Assembly (NCBI RefSeq): GCF_006440735.1
Contig: NZ_VFUA01000016.1
Span: 1-64,000 of the forward strand
Length of the DNA: 64,000 nucleotides
Reading direction: 5' to 3'
From: Mesorhizobium sp. B2-7-1
GTDB lineage: Bacteria; Pseudomonadota; Alphaproteobacteria; Rhizobiales; Rhizobiaceae
Shown here: positions 63,331 to 64,000 of the stretch, in pieces
Layout of the letters: each line of letters begins with the position of its first letter
Position numbering within the stretch: position 1 is the first letter of the stretch
Position numbers and translations under genes: made by a program
Notes under the pieces: generated by a model
Told to the model about the DNA's origin: nothing
The model's input: only the letters and a program-made list of their open reading frames with translations
The model's database searches: none

Positions 63331-64000
63331 TCCACGATGCCGTACCGCTCCTGCATGATTATTTGACCCATTCCGCCGGCCGGCTTGGCGACAAGGTGGC
63401 ATTGGTCTGCAACAGGCAACGGTTCACCTATGCCGAAATCGATGAGCGCTCGAATGGAATTGCGCGGCGTCTGGAGACCGCCGGCGTGCGGCGCGGCGAC
63501 CGCGTGATGATCTTCGCCGACAACACGATGGAGACAGTCGTCAGCTTCTGGGCGGTGCTGAAGGCAAATGCCGTCGTGTGCGTCGTCAATCCGCTCACCA
63601 AAAGCGGGAAGCTCGACTACCTGCTCAATGATTGCCGGCCGGCGGCACTGATCACCGACCAGCATCTGCGATCGGTGTTCGATGGACCGGTGCACAACTG
63701 CGGTTCGCTGCGCAAGGTGATCGTGTCGGGACCGATCGAGGACGACGAGCTCAGCCGGCTGCCGCACGCGATGCGCTGGGAAACGGCCGCCGTGAAAGAG
63801 CCCGCTGCGCCGGCACGCAAATCGATCGACATCGATCTTGCCGCCATTATCTATACGTCCGGGTCCACAGGCGAACCCAAAGGCGTGATGTTGACGCATC
63901 GCAACATGACGACGGCATGCACCTCGATAGCGTCATATCTGGAGCTTCGCGAGGACGAGGTCATTCTCAACGTCCTGCCCCTCGCCTTCGACTACGGCCT
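63327..64000 (+). CDS. AMP-binding acyl-CoA-ligase-like protein, 3'-truncated by the window
   Basis: The 224 visible codons begin MIHDAVPLLHDYLTHSAGRL and include VALVCNRQRFTYAEIDERSN, GVRRGDRVMIFADNTMETVV and the P-loop IIYTSGSTGEPKGVMLTHRN. This is the N-terminal part of an acyl-CoA synthetase/adenylation enzyme, similar in form to acyl-CoA ligases in exosortase-associated and polysaccharide clusters. It overlaps asnB by ATGA. The frame is open at the right edge; the remainder is outside the window. Confidence 0.88.
   Translation, partial: MIHDAVPLLHDYLTHSAGRLGDKVALVCNRQRFTYAEIDERSNGIARRLETAGVRRGDRVMIFADNTMETVVSFWAVLKANAVVCVVNPLTKSGKLDYLLNDCRPAALITDQHLRSVFDGPVHNCGSLRKVIVSGPIEDDELSRLPHAMRWETAAVKEPAAPARKSIDIDLAAIIYTSGSTGEPKGVMLTHRNMTTACTSIASYLELREDEVILNVLPLAFDYG

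Overview
The window is GC-rich alphaproteobacterial DNA, most likely from a Mesorhizobium-like member of the Rhizobiales (Hyphomicrobiales). This is inferred from the gene content: EcfG-type sigma factor plus NepR, several HWE histidine kinases, many single-domain receivers, DUF982 and DUF2934 proteins, and GGAAC-N16-nGTT promoters. No rRNA, tRNA, transposase, integrase or CRISPR array was seen.

Layout. 1-13.9 kb: an SDR tail, a TPP-dependent PoxB-like enzyme, a PCMT/erythromycin-esterase fusion, small stress proteins, a lone CheB, a giant CheB-CheR-PAS-HWE kinase fusion, two single-domain receivers, and further small stress-type proteins. 13.9-26.4 kb: a flavodoxin-like protein, then a long minus-strand operon encoding Alternative Complex III (actABCDEF) and an A2/caa3-type cytochrome c oxidase with a SCO assembly factor. 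Most junctions overlap. 26.6-41.7 kb: membrane PQQ glucose dehydrogenase, a HAD/P-loop ATPase fusion, a Tat-exported PaoABC-like molybdenum aldehyde oxidase, a PPC/DUF296 protein, a GFA-family protein, an ATP-dependent DNA ligase, a DAO-family FAD oxidoreductase and a sorbosone-dehydrogenase-like lipoprotein. 41.7-56.2 kb: small stress genes, a YdeP-like molybdoenzyme, several decayed genes (a frameshifted small gene, an iron-permease remnant, a gutted hybrid HWE kinase), a candidate small RNA, a receiver/Crp/HWE-kinase group, and a nepR-orf-ecfG general-stress locus. 56.4-64 kb: a UDP-glucuronate-type epimerase divergent from a tightly overlapping operon (adenylation-PCP-thioesterase protein, NAD-synthase-like amide ligase, asparagine-synthase-like amidotransferase, acyl-CoA-ligase-like protein). 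This looks like a biosynthetic cluster that continues past the right edge.

How the genes work together. The strongest hidden signal is regulatory. Eighteen sites of the form GGAAC-N17-GTT (GGAAC-N16-nGTT), plus one GGAAC-N17-CGTT site, lie in the short intergenic gaps and point into genes, including nepR itself. The window therefore reads as a general stress response (EcfG) regulon island with its sigma factor and anti-sigma factor inside it. The EcfG-type promoters precede, among others, the ActA operon, the PaoABC operon, the YdeP-like molybdoenzyme, the PoxB-like enzyme and many tiny orphan proteins. Several periplasmic dehydrogenases (glucose, aldehyde, sorbosone-like) could feed electrons through quinone or cytochrome c to the ACIII-caa3 module; this is inferred from co-location only.
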